From Prochlorococcus sp. AG-402-M15 (lineage in GTDB: Bacteria; Cyanobacteriota; Cyanobacteriia; PCC-6307; Cyanobiaceae): a DNA stretch of 64,000 nt. The DNA is taken from the NCBI GenBank assembly GCA_003216615.1, contig QCIP01000009.1, positions 1-64,000 of the forward strand, given 5' to 3'. Positions 8,949-19,195 of this stretch are shown piece by piece. A program made the position numbers and the translations under genes. The notes beneath the pieces were generated by a model that saw only the letters and a program-made list of their open reading frames with translations, searched no databases and was not told the origin of the DNA. Position 1 is the stretch's first letter. Every line of letters begins with the position of its first letter.

Positions 8949-9095
8949 TTATCGGGCTACGAATTGCATGGCAGCAATAGAACCCAAAAAGAATACCGAT
9001 GGAATAGCTAAAGCATGAACTGCTAGCCAACGAACAGTAAAGATTGGATAAACGCGGACTTCAGCAGCCTGCATTGGAGCTTGAGAATTAGTCAT
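8949..9095 (-). CDS. psbF: Cytochrome b559 beta subunit
   Basis: A 48-residue frame reads [13 protein letters not shown], then [20 protein letters not shown] and a membrane helix ending [13 protein letters not shown]. His27 in RWLAVHAL is the axial ligand to the shared cytochrome b559 haem. The sequence and length are those of PsbF. It lies 2 bases after psbE and 11 before psbL. Confidence 0.97.
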
Positions 9096-9097
9096 TG

Positions 9098-9346
9098 TTA
9101 TTTCGTTCTTAAATCTAGTTGGGACTTAGCTTCATATCTTTGTGTGACGACAGGCGCTTTAGATTCAGATGATTGGAAATAACTATCCGGACGAGGAGTT
9201 CCGAAAGCATCGTAAGCTAAACCTGTATATACAAATAAGAAGCCTGCTATAAAAATAGCTGGTAATGTTACTGCATGAATAATCCAGTACCTAATACTGG
9301 TGATTATTTCAAAGAATGGGCGTTCACCCGTTGAACCTGCGGCCAT
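9098..9346 (-). CDS. psbE: Cytochrome b559 alpha subunit
   Basis: This 82-residue protein begins [20 protein letters not shown], with the haem-ligand His24 in [10 protein letters not shown] and a single membrane helix. The lumenal tail carries the conserved [16 protein letters not shown]. The open frame offers a start two codons earlier, but the family N-terminus [10 protein letters not shown] fixes the start at 9346. It is the first gene of psbE-F-L-J; an 11-bp inverted repeat with a -10-like TATGAT lies just upstream. With PsbF it binds the cytochrome b559 haem, essential for photosystem II assembly. Confidence 0.97.
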
Positions 9347-9364
9347 AATCACAAATGTTTACCC

Positions 9365-9389
9365 TATGATCTTACAGTGTAAAATCATA
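9365..9389 (-). promoter_or_regulatory. Inverted repeat over the probable psbE promoter
   Basis: Arms 9365-9375 and 9379-9389 are complementary at 10 of 11 positions around a 3-base centre. Read on the - strand the right arm begins TATGAT, a good -10 match, about 40 bases before the psbE start. The palindrome thus overlaps the likely promoter or the first bases of the transcript. It could be an operator or a leader hairpin; no transcription factor is identified. Confidence 0.4.
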
Positions 9390-9483
9390 AGTTCGCGAAG
9401 AAATTAACAGCTTGGTTACAGACAGTTGCTAAATTAATCTAAAATTAAGTTTTTTTTTAATAATTACTCAAACTATTTCGAAC

Positions 9484-10500
9484 TTAGCTGTTCCATTTAA
9501 GAATATAACCACGCTCGCCAAGTACGAATCCTTTTTTATTATCTAGAGCATCCTTATCAAGAAAAACGATCTTAATATAATTTGTAGGTAATTCAGAAGC
9601 GATAGGATCTTTTTCCCAAGTTTTACCTTGATCTTTACTTACTATTAAAGTGCCATTTCCTCCGCCGGCCCAAATATCACCATTTGGGTCCCATCCCATA
9701 TCTAGATAATTGTAGCCATTAAGAATAGGTATAATAGGTTTTGACCAATTTTCTAGGTCATTATTATCTTCATTAAATCTAATTTCCGCTCCTCTAGAAA
9801 GCATCCATAAACTTCCTTCCGGATTGAAACCAATACTTTGAACTCTTTTACTACTAGCTCTTTGATGAGCTATCCATGCATCACTATCTTTATCCAAAGT
9901 AGAAAAGAAGTTACCCAAACTACTTACGCTTACATAATCTCCATTGTTAGTTCTTCTTAAATCTCTAACGCCACCTGAACCAGATGCGTCAACAACCTTT
10001 GCATTCCATGATTCACCACTATCGGATGTTTCATAGATTGCGCCTGCAGTCGTAGCCAACTCAGCAACCCCATCATCGACAGTAGTTATTAGAAATGGTT
10101 GGCCAGGTAATTTGTTGCCTAAAGATAAACGAGTCCAGTTTTTCCCTGAATCAAGTGTATGCATAACCAATGATGGTTGCCCTATTAACCATCCTTCTTG
10201 ACCTTTGAAATCAATATCTAGGAGACGAAAGTTCTCTTCACTTGGTAAATCTAAATTTCTTTTCTCCCAGGTTTCTCCTCCATCATTTGATTCCATGATA
10301 AGTCTATTAGAACCAACTAAAAATCCATTATTATTATCTATAAAATCAACATCTAAAGCATTGGCCATGTCCTCAAACTGAATTGTTTTCCAAGGGCTAT
10401 TATCACTCATCTTCACTCTTGTAGATGAACAACTACTCAATACAAAACAAAGAAGTACAGATAAAAAAAGATTGGGAATGCTTTTAATAATTTTTTTCAT
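9484..10500 (-). CDS. ycf48: Photosystem II assembly factor Ycf48 (HCF136-like)
   Basis: This 338-residue lipoprotein carries a signal peptide with lipobox (LSSC, cysteine at about residue 24), then a seven-bladed beta-propeller of BNR/photosynthesis-type repeats, visible as repeated [34 protein letters not shown] and [10 protein letters not shown] segments. Ycf48 binds newly made D1 and the early reaction centre in photosystem II biogenesis. It lies between the rubredoxin gene and psbE, the standard cyanobacterial order, with a 137-base gap to psbE. Confidence 0.94.
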   Translation of the reverse strand: MKKIIKSIPNLFLSVLLCFVLSSCSSTRVKMSDNSPWKTIQFEDMANALDVDFIDNNNGFLVGSNRLIMESNDGGETWEKRNLDLPSEENFRLLDIDFKGQEGWLIGQPSLVMHTLDSGKNWTRLSLGNKLPGQPFLITTVDDGVAELATTAGAIYETSDSGESWNAKVVDASGSGGVRDLRRTNNGDYVSVSSLGNFFSTLDKDSDAWIAHQRASSKRVQSIGFNPEGSLWMLSRGAEIRFNEDNNDLENWSKPIIPILNGYNYLDMGWDPNGDIWAGGGNGTLIVSKDQGKTWEKDPIASELPTNYIKIVFLDKDALDNKKGFVLGERGYILKWNS

Positions 10501-10509
10501 TTATCTATA

Positions 10510-10938
10510 TTAATGCAAAGAGTATAAAGAAAGGAAACATGCAGCTGCAAAAGCCAAACCTCCAAAAATCAATATATTTTTTTGGCCTGGGGGTAAACTA
10601 TTGAAACCAAATCCATAGGTTAAATTTTCTTCAAAACCACTAGGTTTAGATTTAGGACCTATATCTTTATAAAAATTTTTACCAGCTCTGCAAACTGGGC
10701 AAGCAAATGTTTTACCGTCTAACTCTGAAAAGGGAGTATTTTTTGGTATATTTAATTTTTTATTTCCTTCAGAAGGGTCATAAATGTATCCACAACTTCT
10801 ACATTCGAATCTATTTTGTTCTAAATTGATGGAAGATTGTTCAACATTTACACCTGAGGAGTTTGCAGATAGTTTTCCTTCCTCAAAGTTTTCAACTATT
10901 TTGTTTTCCTCAGAGGCTGGTTGAATGTTTTCACTCAC
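10510..10938 (-). CDS. rubA: Membrane-anchored rubredoxin
   Basis: The 142-residue protein has a variable N-terminal region, a rubredoxin domain with the two iron-binding Cys-x2-Cys pairs (FECRSCGYIYDP and FACPVCRAGK), and one C-terminal membrane helix (NILIFGGLAFAAACFLSLYS). This matches the thylakoid RubA of cyanobacteria and chloroplasts, needed for photosystem assembly. It is first in the leftward rubA-ycf48-psbE-F-L-J series, 9 bases before ycf48, and diverges from ndhC across a 76-base gap with two palindromes. Confidence 0.93.
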   Translation of the reverse strand: MSENIQPASEENKIVENFEEGKLSANSSGVNVEQSSINLEQNRFECRSCGYIYDPSEGNKKLNIPKNTPFSELDGKTFACPVCRAGKNFYKDIGPKSKPSGFEENLTYGFGFNSLPPGQKNILIFGGLAFAAACFLSLYSLH

Positions 10939-10949
10939 GGTTTATTATT

Positions 10950-10987
10950 GTTCTTTAAGAACTTTAAAAGATTTTGCTTAATTAAGC
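10950..10987. promoter_or_regulatory. Two palindromes in the rubA/ndhC divergent promoter region
   Basis: 10950-10962 reads GTTCTTTAAGAAC, a 6-bp inverted repeat around one base. 10976-10987 reads GCTTAATTAAGC, a perfect 12-bp palindrome. Both lie in the 76-base gap that must hold the promoters for rubA (leftward) and ndhC (rightward). They could be operators; short AT-rich palindromes also arise by chance. Confidence 0.3.
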
Positions 10988-11014
10988 GACTTTTATTCAA
11001 AATTAATTTTTAAG

Positions 11015-11377
11015 ATGTTTTTGTTAACTGGCTATGAATATTTTCTAGGTTTCCTAATAATTGCTGCTGCTGTTCCAGTATTAGCTCTAGTTACTAATCT
11101 CATCATTGCCCCTAAAGGCAGAAGTGGGGAAAGAAAACTAACTTATGAATCCGGAATGGAGCCTATAGGAGGTGCATGGATTCAATTTAATATTCGTTAT
11201 TACATGTTCGCCTTAGTTTTCGTTATATTTGATGTAGAAACAGTATTCCTCTATCCTTGGGCTGTTGCCTTTAATAGATTAGGCTTATTAGCATTTATTG
11301 AGGCATTAATTTTCATTGCAATACTAGTTATCGCTTTGGCTTACGCATGGAGAAAAGGTGCTTTAGAATGGAGTTAA
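11015..11377 (+). CDS. ndhC: NDH-1 subunit 3 (NdhC)
   Basis: The 120-residue membrane protein has three hydrophobic spans and the family signature [18 protein letters not shown] with [23 protein letters not shown], the NuoA/NdhC hallmark. It is a subunit of the thylakoid NDH-1 complex, which takes electrons from ferredoxin to plastoquinone and pumps protons in respiration and cyclic flow. It is first in ndhC-K-J, 4 bases before ndhK. Confidence 0.97.
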   Translation: MFLLTGYEYFLGFLIIAAAVPVLALVTNLIIAPKGRSGERKLTYESGMEPIGGAWIQFNIRYYMFALVFVIFDVETVFLYPWAVAFNRLGLLAFIEALIFIAILVIALAYAWRKGALEWS

Positions 11378-11381
11378 AAAA

Positions 11382-12116
11382 TTGAATCCACAATTATCCC
11401 CAAAAGCAATAAGAGAAATCAGAGAAGGGACTTGCAATCCCCTCGGTGCACCACAAGTAACTACAGATTTAAGTGAAAATATAATACTAACAAGTTTAGA
11501 TGATCTCCATAATTGGGCGAGATTAAGTAGCCTTTGGCCTCTCTTGTACGGCACAGCATGTTGTTTTATTGAATTTGCTGCCTTAATTGGATCTAGATTT
11601 GATTTTGATAGGTTTGGATTAGTACCTAGAAGCTCCCCAAGGCAAGCAGATTTATTAATAGTAGCAGGAACAGTAACAATGAAGATGGCTCCAGCTTTAG
11701 TAAGACTCTATGAGCAGATGCCTGAACCAAAATATGTTATAGCTATGGGTGCTTGTACAATTACAGGAGGAATGTTTAGTGCAGATTCTACTACTGCTGT
11801 CAGAGGAGTAGATAAATTGATACCAGTTGATTTATACCTTCCAGGATGTCCTCCAAGGCCAGAAGCAATTTTTGATGCTGTAATAAAATTAAGAAAAAAA
11901 GTTGGTAATGAATCCATTTTAGAGAGAACAAAAACAGAGCAAACTCATAGGTACATAACAAGTGATCACCAAATGAATCTTGTTTTCTCTGAAAATACTG
12001 GTGAATATCTAAACAAAACTTCAACTAATTTTATTCCTTCCTCCATAAAAGAAAAAATAAATGAATTACCAGAGAAAAGCAATAAAGTTGAAGATCTAAA
12101 TAGTGACCAAGACTAA
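11382..12116 (+). CDS. ndhK: NDH-1 subunit K, iron-sulfur
   Basis: The 244-residue NuoB-type subunit binds a [4Fe-4S] cluster (N2). The ligands are Cys60 and Cys61 ([10 protein letters not shown]), Cys125 (MGACTITGG) and Cys156 (PGCPPRPE). The start is TTG at 11382, giving [20 protein letters not shown], typical of picocyanobacteria. The C-terminal 70 residues are variable. The stop overlaps the ndhJ start in TAATG. Confidence 0.96.
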   Translation: MNPQLSPKAIREIREGTCNPLGAPQVTTDLSENIILTSLDDLHNWARLSSLWPLLYGTACCFIEFAALIGSRFDFDRFGLVPRSSPRQADLLIVAGTVTMKMAPALVRLYEQMPEPKYVIAMGACTITGGMFSADSTTAVRGVDKLIPVDLYLPGCPPRPEAIFDAVIKLRKKVGNESILERTKTEQTHRYITSDHQMNLVFSENTGEYLNKTSTNFIPSSIKEKINELPEKSNKVEDLNSDQD

Positions 12117-12646
12117 TGGAAAATAAAGATTTACCTAAATCCTCAGATACTTCGATAGAAAAAGAAGGATTAATAAGTCAAAATTTATCTAATGATGGAA
12201 TTCCAAATCAATCATTACCCAATGATCATATAGGCATAGAAAATATTTCTTTAGAACCTGGCAAATTATTTGAAGCAGTATTGTTATTACGAAATTACGG
12301 CTTTAACTATCTTCAATGTCAAGGTGGCTATGATGAGGGACCAGGCAAAAATCTTGTAAGTTTCTATCATTTTATAACTATGGATGACTTACAAAAAATC
12401 GAAAAGATCAAAGAAGTCAGATTAAAAGTTTTCTTAAAGAGAGATTCTGATCTATCAATACCTAGTTTGTATAAGATTTTTAAAGGTAGTGATTGGCAAG
12501 AAAGAGAAACATTTGACATGTATGGAATAAATTTTATTGACCATCCAAATCCCAAAAGACTTTTAATGCCTGAAGACTGGAAAGGTTGGCCATTACGAAA
12601 AGATTATATTCAGCCAGACTTTTATGAACTTCAAGATGCCTATTAG
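12116..12646 (+). CDS. ndhJ: NDH-1 subunit J
   Basis: This 176-residue protein is of the NuoC type, in the peripheral arm of NDH-1. It has a variable acidic N-terminus and the conserved core ending in [37 protein letters not shown]. The ATG overlaps the ndhK stop, so the three genes are translationally coupled. Its TAG shares the tetranucleotide TTAG with the stop of the convergent YvcK-like gene. Confidence 0.96.
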   Translation: MENKDLPKSSDTSIEKEGLISQNLSNDGIPNQSLPNDHIGIENISLEPGKLFEAVLLLRNYGFNYLQCQGGYDEGPGKNLVSFYHFITMDDLQKIEKIKEVRLKVFLKRDSDLSIPSLYKIFKGSDWQERETFDMYGINFIDHPNPKRLLMPEDWKGWPLRKDYIQPDFYELQDAY

Positions 12647-14028
12647 TTTAATTTTTTTAATTTGCGGTACATAAACAAAACTGCTCTTGCTAGTCTTTTT
12701 GGATCATGTCTAAGAGTGGGAGTAACTCTTTTTGAATATAATGGTGCTTGCAAAACATAATAACCCTCAGATAATAACTTTCCTTTATTACATTGGACAG
12801 GTTCTGCTCCTCTACTTTTGTAATAATCCACCAGCGGAGACTTTTCAAATTGGATCTGAGATAAGATTGCATTAAAAATTCGAGTATTTACTCCAAAATT
12901 TGATAATTGTTTTTCTATTGATTTAACATGTTGATAAACATCAAGCCCATCTGTTTCGCCAGGCTGAGTCATCAAATTACTTATATAAATTTTGGGAGCA
13001 TTACTCTGTAATAAAGCATCTACAATCTCTGGTACTAACAAGTTAGGCAACAAAGAAGTGTATAGACTTCCTGGTCCAAGAACAATCAAATCAGCGTCTT
13101 TTATAGATTCGAGAGCACTAGGGAGAGCAGAAGGATTTTCTGGTAAGTATCCAATCCTTGAAATTAATTTTTTAGATTTGCTGATATTACTTTCGCCAAA
13201 AACTTTTTCACCGTCCTCTAATTCGGCCCATAACATAACATCAATATTTGTTGCCGGTAAAACTTGACCTTGTACCGCTAAAACCTTACTTGAGGCTTGA
13301 ACTGCTTTTTCAAGACTTCCTGTAATTGTTGTTAAAGCTGACAAGAATAGATTTCCAAAACTATGACCCTCTAGACCACTTCCGCCTGAAAATCTATATT
13401 GAAATAATCTAGTTAAAGTAGGTTCCTCGTTTGATAATGCAGCCAAACAATTTCTAATATCTCCTGGAGGTTGCACACCTAATTGTTTTCTAAGAATTCC
13501 ACTACTTCCACCATCATCAGATACAGTTACTATGGCTGTAATATTACTGCTGTAATTTTTTAAGCCTTTCAATAAAGTAGATAAGCCTGTACCTCCACCA
13601 ATCGCAACAATATTAGGACCTCTGTTTAATTTATTTTTAATTCTTAATGCATCAACTAAAAATGTATTTTTTTCTGGAACAAGAGCTTTTTGAATAGAGT
13701 TAATACTTCTATTTTGCCCAATCCCTATTAAAAAAAGCCCAAGAACAAAAATTAATGGTCCTAATAATGAAACAGGTAAGATACTAGTTAAACCTGTCAT
13801 TAACCAAAAAAATATTTCAATAAGCCAATAGAGAGGCCTTAAATTTGTCCAAATTGACAATCCTAATAATGCAGTCAAAAATCCTATCGCAGATGTAATC
13901 ATCCATCTTTTTATTACCAGTCCTGGTAAAAACCAACTCAAAATTCTTAAAATTTTGTTTAGTAAGACGAAATTCGACTTTTTAAACCTTTTATAATATC
14001 TTCTTACTCTTTTTTTACGATTATTCAT
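12643..14028 (-). CDS. yvcK: YvcK/CofD-like protein with N-terminal membrane segments
   Basis: This 461-residue protein has two to three hydrophobic segments in the first 110 residues, then a YvcK (UPF0052, CofD-like) domain. Its signatures are [56 protein letters not shown] and [19 protein letters not shown]. YvcK proteins bind UDP-sugars and affect cell-wall and central carbon balance in Bacillus; they are not the F420 transferase CofD. The membrane-anchored form is common in cyanobacteria. It faces ndhJ with a 4-base overlap and diverges from the ABC gene. Confidence 0.88.
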   Translation of the reverse strand: MNNRKKRVRRYYKRFKKSNFVLLNKILRILSWFLPGLVIKRWMITSAIGFLTALLGLSIWTNLRPLYWLIEIFFWLMTGLTSILPVSLLGPLIFVLGLFLIGIGQNRSINSIQKALVPEKNTFLVDALRIKNKLNRGPNIVAIGGGTGLSTLLKGLKNYSSNITAIVTVSDDGGSSGILRKQLGVQPPGDIRNCLAALSNEEPTLTRLFQYRFSGGSGLEGHSFGNLFLSALTTITGSLEKAVQASSKVLAVQGQVLPATNIDVMLWAELEDGEKVFGESNISKSKKLISRIGYLPENPSALPSALESIKDADLIVLGPGSLYTSLLPNLLVPEIVDALLQSNAPKIYISNLMTQPGETDGLDVYQHVKSIEKQLSNFGVNTRIFNAILSQIQFEKSPLVDYYKSRGAEPVQCNKGKLLSEGYYVLQAPLYSKRVTPTLRHDPKRLARAVLFMYRKLKKLN

Positions 14029-14160
14029 TAAAAACCTCTTTAATTATTTTCTCTCAAATTTAAAAATACATAAATTTATTATAAATCAAATTCATACATC
14101 CTTTTTTTATTTCTAAAAATAGGCAATATGTAATAGAAGATGACATTTTCTTTTTAGGTT

Positions 14161-14946
14161 TTGAAAAAATCAAAGAATACCGTTGAAGTAAAAAATCTTT
14201 CAAGAAGCTGGGGCGAAATTAATGTGCTTAATAAACTAAATTTTGAACTTAAAGATGGAGAGAAATTAGCTATTGTTGGCCCTTCAGGATCTGGTAAATC
14301 AACAATATTAAAAATATTAGCAGGACTCATCTTACCTACTAAAGGAGAATTAAGAATATTTGGTGAGAAACAATCATATTTGAGATTAGATCAAAATAAT
14401 CCTCCCGATGTAAGGCTAGTTTTTCAGAATCCAGCATTATTAGGATCTTTAACTATTGAAGAAAATGTAGGTTTTCTTCTTAAAAGAAATCAAAACTTAT
14501 CTAAAAAGTTAATCCATGAAATCGTTTGTGAATGTTTAGCTGAGGTAGGGTTATTTAATATTGAGAATAAACTTCCAAATGAATTAAGCGGAGGCATGCA
14601 GAAAAGAGTAAGTTTTGCTAGAGCTTTAATTACGGATCAAACTCTTAATGTGGATACTAAACCTTTATTACTTTTTGATGAGCCAACTGCAGGTCTTGAT
14701 CCAATTGCCTCTTCAAGAATTGAAGATCTAATTAACAAGACGAACTATAAAGCCAATGGATCATCTATTGTGGTTAGCCATGTTCTTAGTACTATAGAAA
14801 GGACTTCAGATAAAGTTTTAATGCTTTACGGAGGTAAATTTAGATGGGCAGGTTCTATTGATGAATTTAAAGAGAGTAATGATCCCTATGTATTTCAATT
14901 TAGGCATGGGAAACTTGATGGTCCAATGCAACCCAAAGACATTTAG
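14161..14946 (+). CDS. ABC transporter ATPase, MlaF-like (lipid import, Ycf22 partner)
   Basis: A 261-residue ATP-binding subunit with Walker A GPSGSGKST (about 41-49), Q-loop VFQNPALLGSLT, ABC signature LSGGMQKRVSFARAL, Walker B LLLFDEPTAGLDP and switch His in VVSHVLST. The GMQKR variant is typical of MlaF/TGD3-type lipid transporters. The next gene, 5 bases on, is an MCE-domain protein, so the pair likely moves lipids between membranes; the permease is not in the window. The start is TTG at 14161, just ahead of KKSKNTVEVKNLSRSWG. Confidence 0.9.
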   Translation: MKKSKNTVEVKNLSRSWGEINVLNKLNFELKDGEKLAIVGPSGSGKSTILKILAGLILPTKGELRIFGEKQSYLRLDQNNPPDVRLVFQNPALLGSLTIEENVGFLLKRNQNLSKKLIHEIVCECLAEVGLFNIENKLPNELSGGMQKRVSFARALITDQTLNVDTKPLLLFDEPTAGLDPIASSRIEDLINKTNYKANGSSIVVSHVLSTIERTSDKVLMLYGGKFRWAGSIDEFKESNDPYVFQFRHGKLDGPMQPKDI

Positions 14947-14951
14947 ATATT

Positions 14952-15797
14952 ATGCGTAGAAGCTTACGAGATTCAATAGTTGGATTTTCCTTATTAGGAG
15001 GAATTTTAATATTCACATTTTTATCTTTTTGGCTAAAAGGGGTAAGATTATCCTCAAAAAATTGGCACCTCTTTGCTGAATTCAATAACGCAAGTGGTTT
15101 ATCAAAAAAGTCTCCAGTTACTTACAGAGGAATTTTAGTCGGAACAATAGAAGATATCTCATTTACAAATGAATCAATTAAAGCAAAGATAGTCTTAAAT
15201 AATTCAGAAATAATTCTTCCTAGGCCAGCATTTGCGAGAGTAGTAACAAATTCTTTCCTTGGAGGAGATGTGCAGGTTGCTTTAGAAACTAGTGAAAAAA
15301 CAATTCCTAAAAACATTGCAAAACCTACATCAGACAAATGCGATTCAAAATTAATTATTTGTCAGGGAGATATTATCACTGGTAAACAATTATCAAGTCT
15401 TTCAAATATAACTAATAAAATAAGTCAACTTTTAAAAGAATCAAATCAAGAAAACTTAATTGAGAACATCATCAACTCAATTGATCAATTTGATAATACA
15501 CAAGAAAACCTTGATGAATTAATTTATTTATCAAAAAAAGAAATACAAAGAATTGAACCTTTAATAACAGAAATTACAATTGCTGCAAATCATTTGAACA
15601 ATATTTTGTCTAATATCGACAATCAAGAAACCCTTGAAGACATTAAATTAACAATAAATGCTGCAAAATCTATCTCCAGCAAAATAGATGAAATGAGTGA
15701 TGATTTTGAAAAATTAACTAAAGATAAAGAATTAACTAAATCCATAAGGGATTTAACTATTGGACTTTCAAAATTCCTTAACGAAATTTATCCATAA
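14952..15797 (+). CDS. MCE-domain lipid transport protein (MlaD/TGD2/Ycf22-like)
   Basis: The 281-residue protein has one N-terminal membrane helix (about 10-29, VGFSLLGGILIFTFLSFWL), followed by an MCE domain (FNNASGLSKKSPVTYRGILVGTI, then EIILPRPAFARVVTNSFLGG) and a long helical C-terminus rich in Asn, Ile and Lys. This is the substrate-binding subunit paired with an MlaF-type ATPase, as in the chloroplast TGD system. The lipid is not known here. It ends 7 bases from the stop of the convergent chlD. Confidence 0.88.
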   Translation: MRRSLRDSIVGFSLLGGILIFTFLSFWLKGVRLSSKNWHLFAEFNNASGLSKKSPVTYRGILVGTIEDISFTNESIKAKIVLNNSEIILPRPAFARVVTNSFLGGDVQVALETSEKTIPKNIAKPTSDKCDSKLIICQGDIITGKQLSSLSNITNKISQLLKESNQENLIENIINSIDQFDNTQENLDELIYLSKKEIQRIEPLITEITIAANHLNNILSNIDNQETLEDIKLTINAAKSISSKIDEMSDDFEKLTKDKELTKSIRDLTIGLSKFLNEIYP

Positions 15798-15804
15798 GTA
15801 ATTT

Positions 15805-17979
15805 TTAGAATTCATTTATAGCATTCAAAGCCATAGCTGCAATTGCTTTATCTGAAGCTTTTGGCAATTGTACATATTTCCCTTTAGCTGCCTCTGCTAA
15901 TTCTTTACCAAAGCCACTTGCAATAAATTTTCTCTCTGTATCAATTACTAAGAGTTTAATCCCAAGCATGGGATATTTTGCAGCGATATCAAGAACCTCC
16001 TGCTTTAAATTAGCATTTTCATTTGCATTATCTTTTCCTTCAATCTCATTTTGTCCTAAAGATAATGATAATGGTACATTGCCTCTCCCATCTGTAATCC
16101 CTACAACAATAACTTGACCAATATCTCCTGTTGCAAGAGCATTTTTTGCTACTTTTGCTGATTGTGTTAGTCCATGAGCTAAAGGCGACCCACCACCGCA
16201 AGGCATAGTTTCTAGCCTTCTTTTTGCAGCAGTTATAGATCTTGTTGGAGGTAAAAGAACTTCAGCCTGATTACCTCTAAAGGGAATAAGAGCAACTTCA
16301 TCTCTATTCTCATATGCCTCTGTCAAGAGTCTTATTACTGCCCCTTTAGCACTTTGCATTCTATTAAGAGCCATAGAACCACTAGCATCAACAAGAAAAA
16401 TAACCAAAGCGCCAGCCTTTTTTTGAAGAAGCTTTGCCCTAAAATCATTTTCTTCAATAATTATTGATTTATTAGGGTTTCTTAATCTTCTTGATTTTTG
16501 ATAAGGAGCAGCAGCTCGAAGAGTTGCATCTACCGCAATTCTTTTTACTTTACCTCTTGGAATAATAGGTTTTACATATCTCCCTCTACTGTCACTAAAT
16601 ATCACTGATCTACTTCCGCTATTTCCCGCTTTTGCTTTAGCTGATGAAAAAAGCAATAAATCAGGGTCAATCATACATGCCTCAGGATCCAATATAAATT
16701 CTTCAGGTATTTCGGGAGTAGATTCTTCATCTCCTTCAGAATTATCTTCTTCTTGTTCTTTCTCTTGAATATCATCATTATCATTAGCCTCAGGTTCAGA
16801 GTCGTCATTATTTGATTGAGGTGGGGGTGGGGGTGTCTGATCCTCTGGAGGAGGTGGTTGAATATCATCTTCAGGTGGTATCTGCATCGCTCTTGGAAGA
16901 ATAACTAATCTTACTGCCACTTTTAGATCCTCAGAATTTACATTCTCATCGCCTCGGAGAGCTGCATTCGCCTTAGCTACTTTTACTGCAAACAATTCTG
17001 ATCTATGACCCTCTACTCCTCCTCTAAGAGCTTCATTCACTAAATATGTTATTTGCTCTTTTGTTATCTTTACGTCCTTTAACCATTGTCTTGCCAAAAT
17101 TAATTGAGTGGATAAATTATCAGATTCTTCGGACCATTTTTCTGAAAATTTTATATTATTTTCCGCATGTGATAATACAGATTTTGTAATTTCAACTCTT
17201 TGAACATTATCAATAGATTGGTCAGCGGAAAGAACAATTGCAAAACGATCTAAAACGTGATCTCTTAAAGCACCTTCTTCAGGGTTATAAGTTGCTATTA
17301 AGAGGGATTTACAAGGGTGAGAAAGACTCAAACCATCTCTTTCAATATTATTTTGTTCTCTTCCCGTAGCTTCAAGAATTAAGTTTACAATTCCATCATC
17401 TAATAAATTTATATCATCTACATAAAGAACACCTCTATGAGCTTCCGCTAAAATTCCAGGCTGAAAAACTTGTTCCCCCGTATTCAATGAGGCAGCAACA
17501 TCAATTGATCCAACAAGTCTGTCTTCAGTTATTCCAATAGGAACTTGTATAAATGGAGCCTCTCTTACTTTTTTAGGAATTTCTTCAATTTGATTAAAGT
17601 AATCACTTCCAATTGTTTCTAGTAACAATTTATTAGTATTAATATCCCATTCCTCTGGTCTATTTGGGTCTAGGTTCATTCCAACAGGCCTTAATGAAGG
17701 ACTACCTTGACTTAACTTTCCAAGAACTGATTCAGTATCTAATATTTCTATAGGAGGTATTAAAGTATGCAACCCCCTTGCTAAAACAGACTTGCCAGTA
17801 CCTCTGCCACCAGCAATAATAACTCCACCTAAACTTGGGTCTACTGCCCCAAGTAGTAAAGATAATTTCAATAAGCTATGACCTGTAATTGCAGCCAAAG
17901 GAAAAGCTCTAAAAGAATCCTTTGAGTTCATTAAAAATTTTATTTCTTCTTTTCCTTTTAAATCTGAATCCAAAATCAC
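15805..17979 (-). CDS. chlD: Magnesium chelatase subunit D
   Basis: This 724-residue subunit works with ChlI and ChlH to insert Mg2+ into protoporphyrin IX, the first committed step of chlorophyll synthesis. Its N-terminal AAA+ domain resembles ChlI ([32 protein letters not shown]), followed by a proline- and acid-rich linker ([14 protein letters not shown], then a run of D/E near residues 385-425) and a C-terminal VWA domain with MIDAS motif [11 protein letters not shown]. The start is GTG at 17979. It diverges from folK over 36 bases. Length and domain order are typical for cyanobacterial ChlD. Confidence 0.96.
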   Translation of the reverse strand: MILDSDLKGKEEIKFLMNSKDSFRAFPLAAITGHSLLKLSLLLGAVDPSLGGVIIAGGRGTGKSVLARGLHTLIPPIEILDTESVLGKLSQGSPSLRPVGMNLDPNRPEEWDINTNKLLLETIGSDYFNQIEEIPKKVREAPFIQVPIGITEDRLVGSIDVAASLNTGEQVFQPGILAEAHRGVLYVDDINLLDDGIVNLILEATGREQNNIERDGLSLSHPCKSLLIATYNPEEGALRDHVLDRFAIVLSADQSIDNVQRVEITKSVLSHAENNIKFSEKWSEESDNLSTQLILARQWLKDVKITKEQITYLVNEALRGGVEGHRSELFAVKVAKANAALRGDENVNSEDLKVAVRLVILPRAMQIPPEDDIQPPPPEDQTPPPPPQSNNDDSEPEANDNDDIQEKEQEEDNSEGDEESTPEIPEEFILDPEACMIDPDLLLFSSAKAKAGNSGSRSVIFSDSRGRYVKPIIPRGKVKRIAVDATLRAAAPYQKSRRLRNPNKSIIIEENDFRAKLLQKKAGALVIFLVDASGSMALNRMQSAKGAVIRLLTEAYENRDEVALIPFRGNQAEVLLPPTRSITAAKRRLETMPCGGGSPLAHGLTQSAKVAKNALATGDIGQVIVVGITDGRGNVPLSLSLGQNEIEGKDNANENANLKQEVLDIAAKYPMLGIKLLVIDTERKFIASGFGKELAEAAKGKYVQLPKASDKAIAAMALNAINEF

Positions 17980-18015
17980 TTTAAAAATGCCTGATATAGA
18001 ATTTATCCAATAACT

Positions 18016-18594
18016 TTGTTTTTTGTAGTGGAATTATCAAATCTTAATATCAAAAATGGACTATGTATATCCCTCGGAGCAAATATTGATAGTAAATTCG
18101 GAAGTCCTTTAGAGTCCTTAATGGTGTGCAGACCAAAAGTAGAAGAAATTATAAAAGAATGGGGAGTTAAATCCAATACTAAAAAAGAAGAAAAAATAAA
18201 ATCTAACCCAAATTTTATATGGTCTTCAATATATGAAACTTCACCTCATGGAGTTGAAGATGAACAACCAAATTATCTTAATACTCTTGTGCTTGTTAAG
18301 AGTAATTATTTTCCAAAGCCATCAACACTAAATTCAAAATTACTTTTAAAAGAGCTTAAGAAATTAGAGTATTTTTTTGGACGAAAAAAACCACCAAAGG
18401 GGGAGAGATGGTTATCAAGATGTCTTGATTTAGATATTATATGGTGGGAAGATTTTCATACAATTGATGATGAATTAACATTACCTCACCCCAGATTTAT
18501 GAATCGTAATTTTGTTATTACGCCACTATCTGAGATCTTAAGTAGAAGCCAAAAAATCAAAAAATTTGATAACCCAAGATGGTCTATTACTTAA
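18016..18594 (+). CDS. folK: Hydroxymethyldihydropterin pyrophosphokinase
   Basis: This 192-residue HPPK transfers pyrophosphate from ATP to 6-hydroxymethyl-7,8-dihydropterin in folate synthesis. Signatures are [13 protein letters not shown] near the start, [17 protein letters not shown], and the catalytic block [22 protein letters not shown] with [16 protein letters not shown]. It is longer than E. coli FolK (159 residues) because of a loop after residue 30. The start may be TTG at 18016 or the GTG at 18025 or 18028; there is no ATG. The divergent chlD lies 36 bases away. Confidence 0.9.
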   Translation: MFFVVELSNLNIKNGLCISLGANIDSKFGSPLESLMVCRPKVEEIIKEWGVKSNTKKEEKIKSNPNFIWSSIYETSPHGVEDEQPNYLNTLVLVKSNYFPKPSTLNSKLLLKELKKLEYFFGRKKPPKGERWLSRCLDLDIIWWEDFHTIDDELTLPHPRFMNRNFVITPLSEILSRSQKIKKFDNPRWSIT

Positions 18595-18634
18595 ATTGCA
18601 AAAATAACTGTTAGGCTATTTTTATTTAAAAAAT

Positions 18635-19195
18635 ATGGGCAATAAAAATCTTACAAAAAGATCAATTTTTAAAGAAAAAATATCTGAGTTAAAGTCAAAA
18701 AAATTTAGTTTTGAAATTAATAGAATTCAATTACCAAATGGATATGAAGATGAATATGGATACATTAAGCATCCTGGTGCTGCTTTAGCTGTACCTATTA
18801 CAAAAGACAATCAAGTTATAATTCTCCGGCAATATAGATTTGCTGTTTCAAGATATTTATTAGAATTTCCAGCAGGAACATTGGAAATAGGTGAAACACC
18901 TATTAATTCAATTAAAAGAGAAATTCAAGAAGAGACTGGATTTAGAGCAGATAAATGGGATGAATTAGGAACTCTTGTCCCAGCTCCTGGTTATGCAGAT
19001 GAAGAAATTAATTTATTTCTAGCACGTGATTTGAGCAAACTAAAGTATGAGGTTAAAGGAGATTTAGATGAAGATATAGAAGTGCTTATTTTGGATCCCG
19101 AAGAACTAGATAATCTTATTTCTAGCGGAGATGAAATTCTTGATGCAAAAACTGTTACTGCTTGGTTTAGAGCGAAACAATTTTTAAATAAATAA
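18635..19195 (+). CDS. NUDIX hydrolase, probable ADP-ribose pyrophosphatase
   Basis: A 186-residue NUDIX protein with the box GTLEIGETPINSIKREIQEE TG split over about residues 87-108 (G-x5-E-x7-REUxEExGU pattern visible, with REIQEETGF). N-terminal and flanking sequence (LRQYRFAVSRYLLEFPAGTLE; LVPAPGYADEEINLFLARDL) match the ADP-ribose pyrophosphatase group. Substrate is inferred from the group only. Its stop overlaps the photolyase start in TAATG, so the two are coupled. Confidence 0.87.
   Translation: MGNKNLTKRSIFKEKISELKSKKFSFEINRIQLPNGYEDEYGYIKHPGAALAVPITKDNQVIILRQYRFAVSRYLLEFPAGTLEIGETPINSIKREIQEETGFRADKWDELGTLVPAPGYADEEINLFLARDLSKLKYEVKGDLDEDIEVLILDPEELDNLISSGDEILDAKTVTAWFRAKQFLNK

Noticed and set aside
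16560-16900. Possible repeat region in chlD (proline and acidic runs)
   Set aside because: It is the usual low-complexity linker of ChlD, not a DNA repeat.
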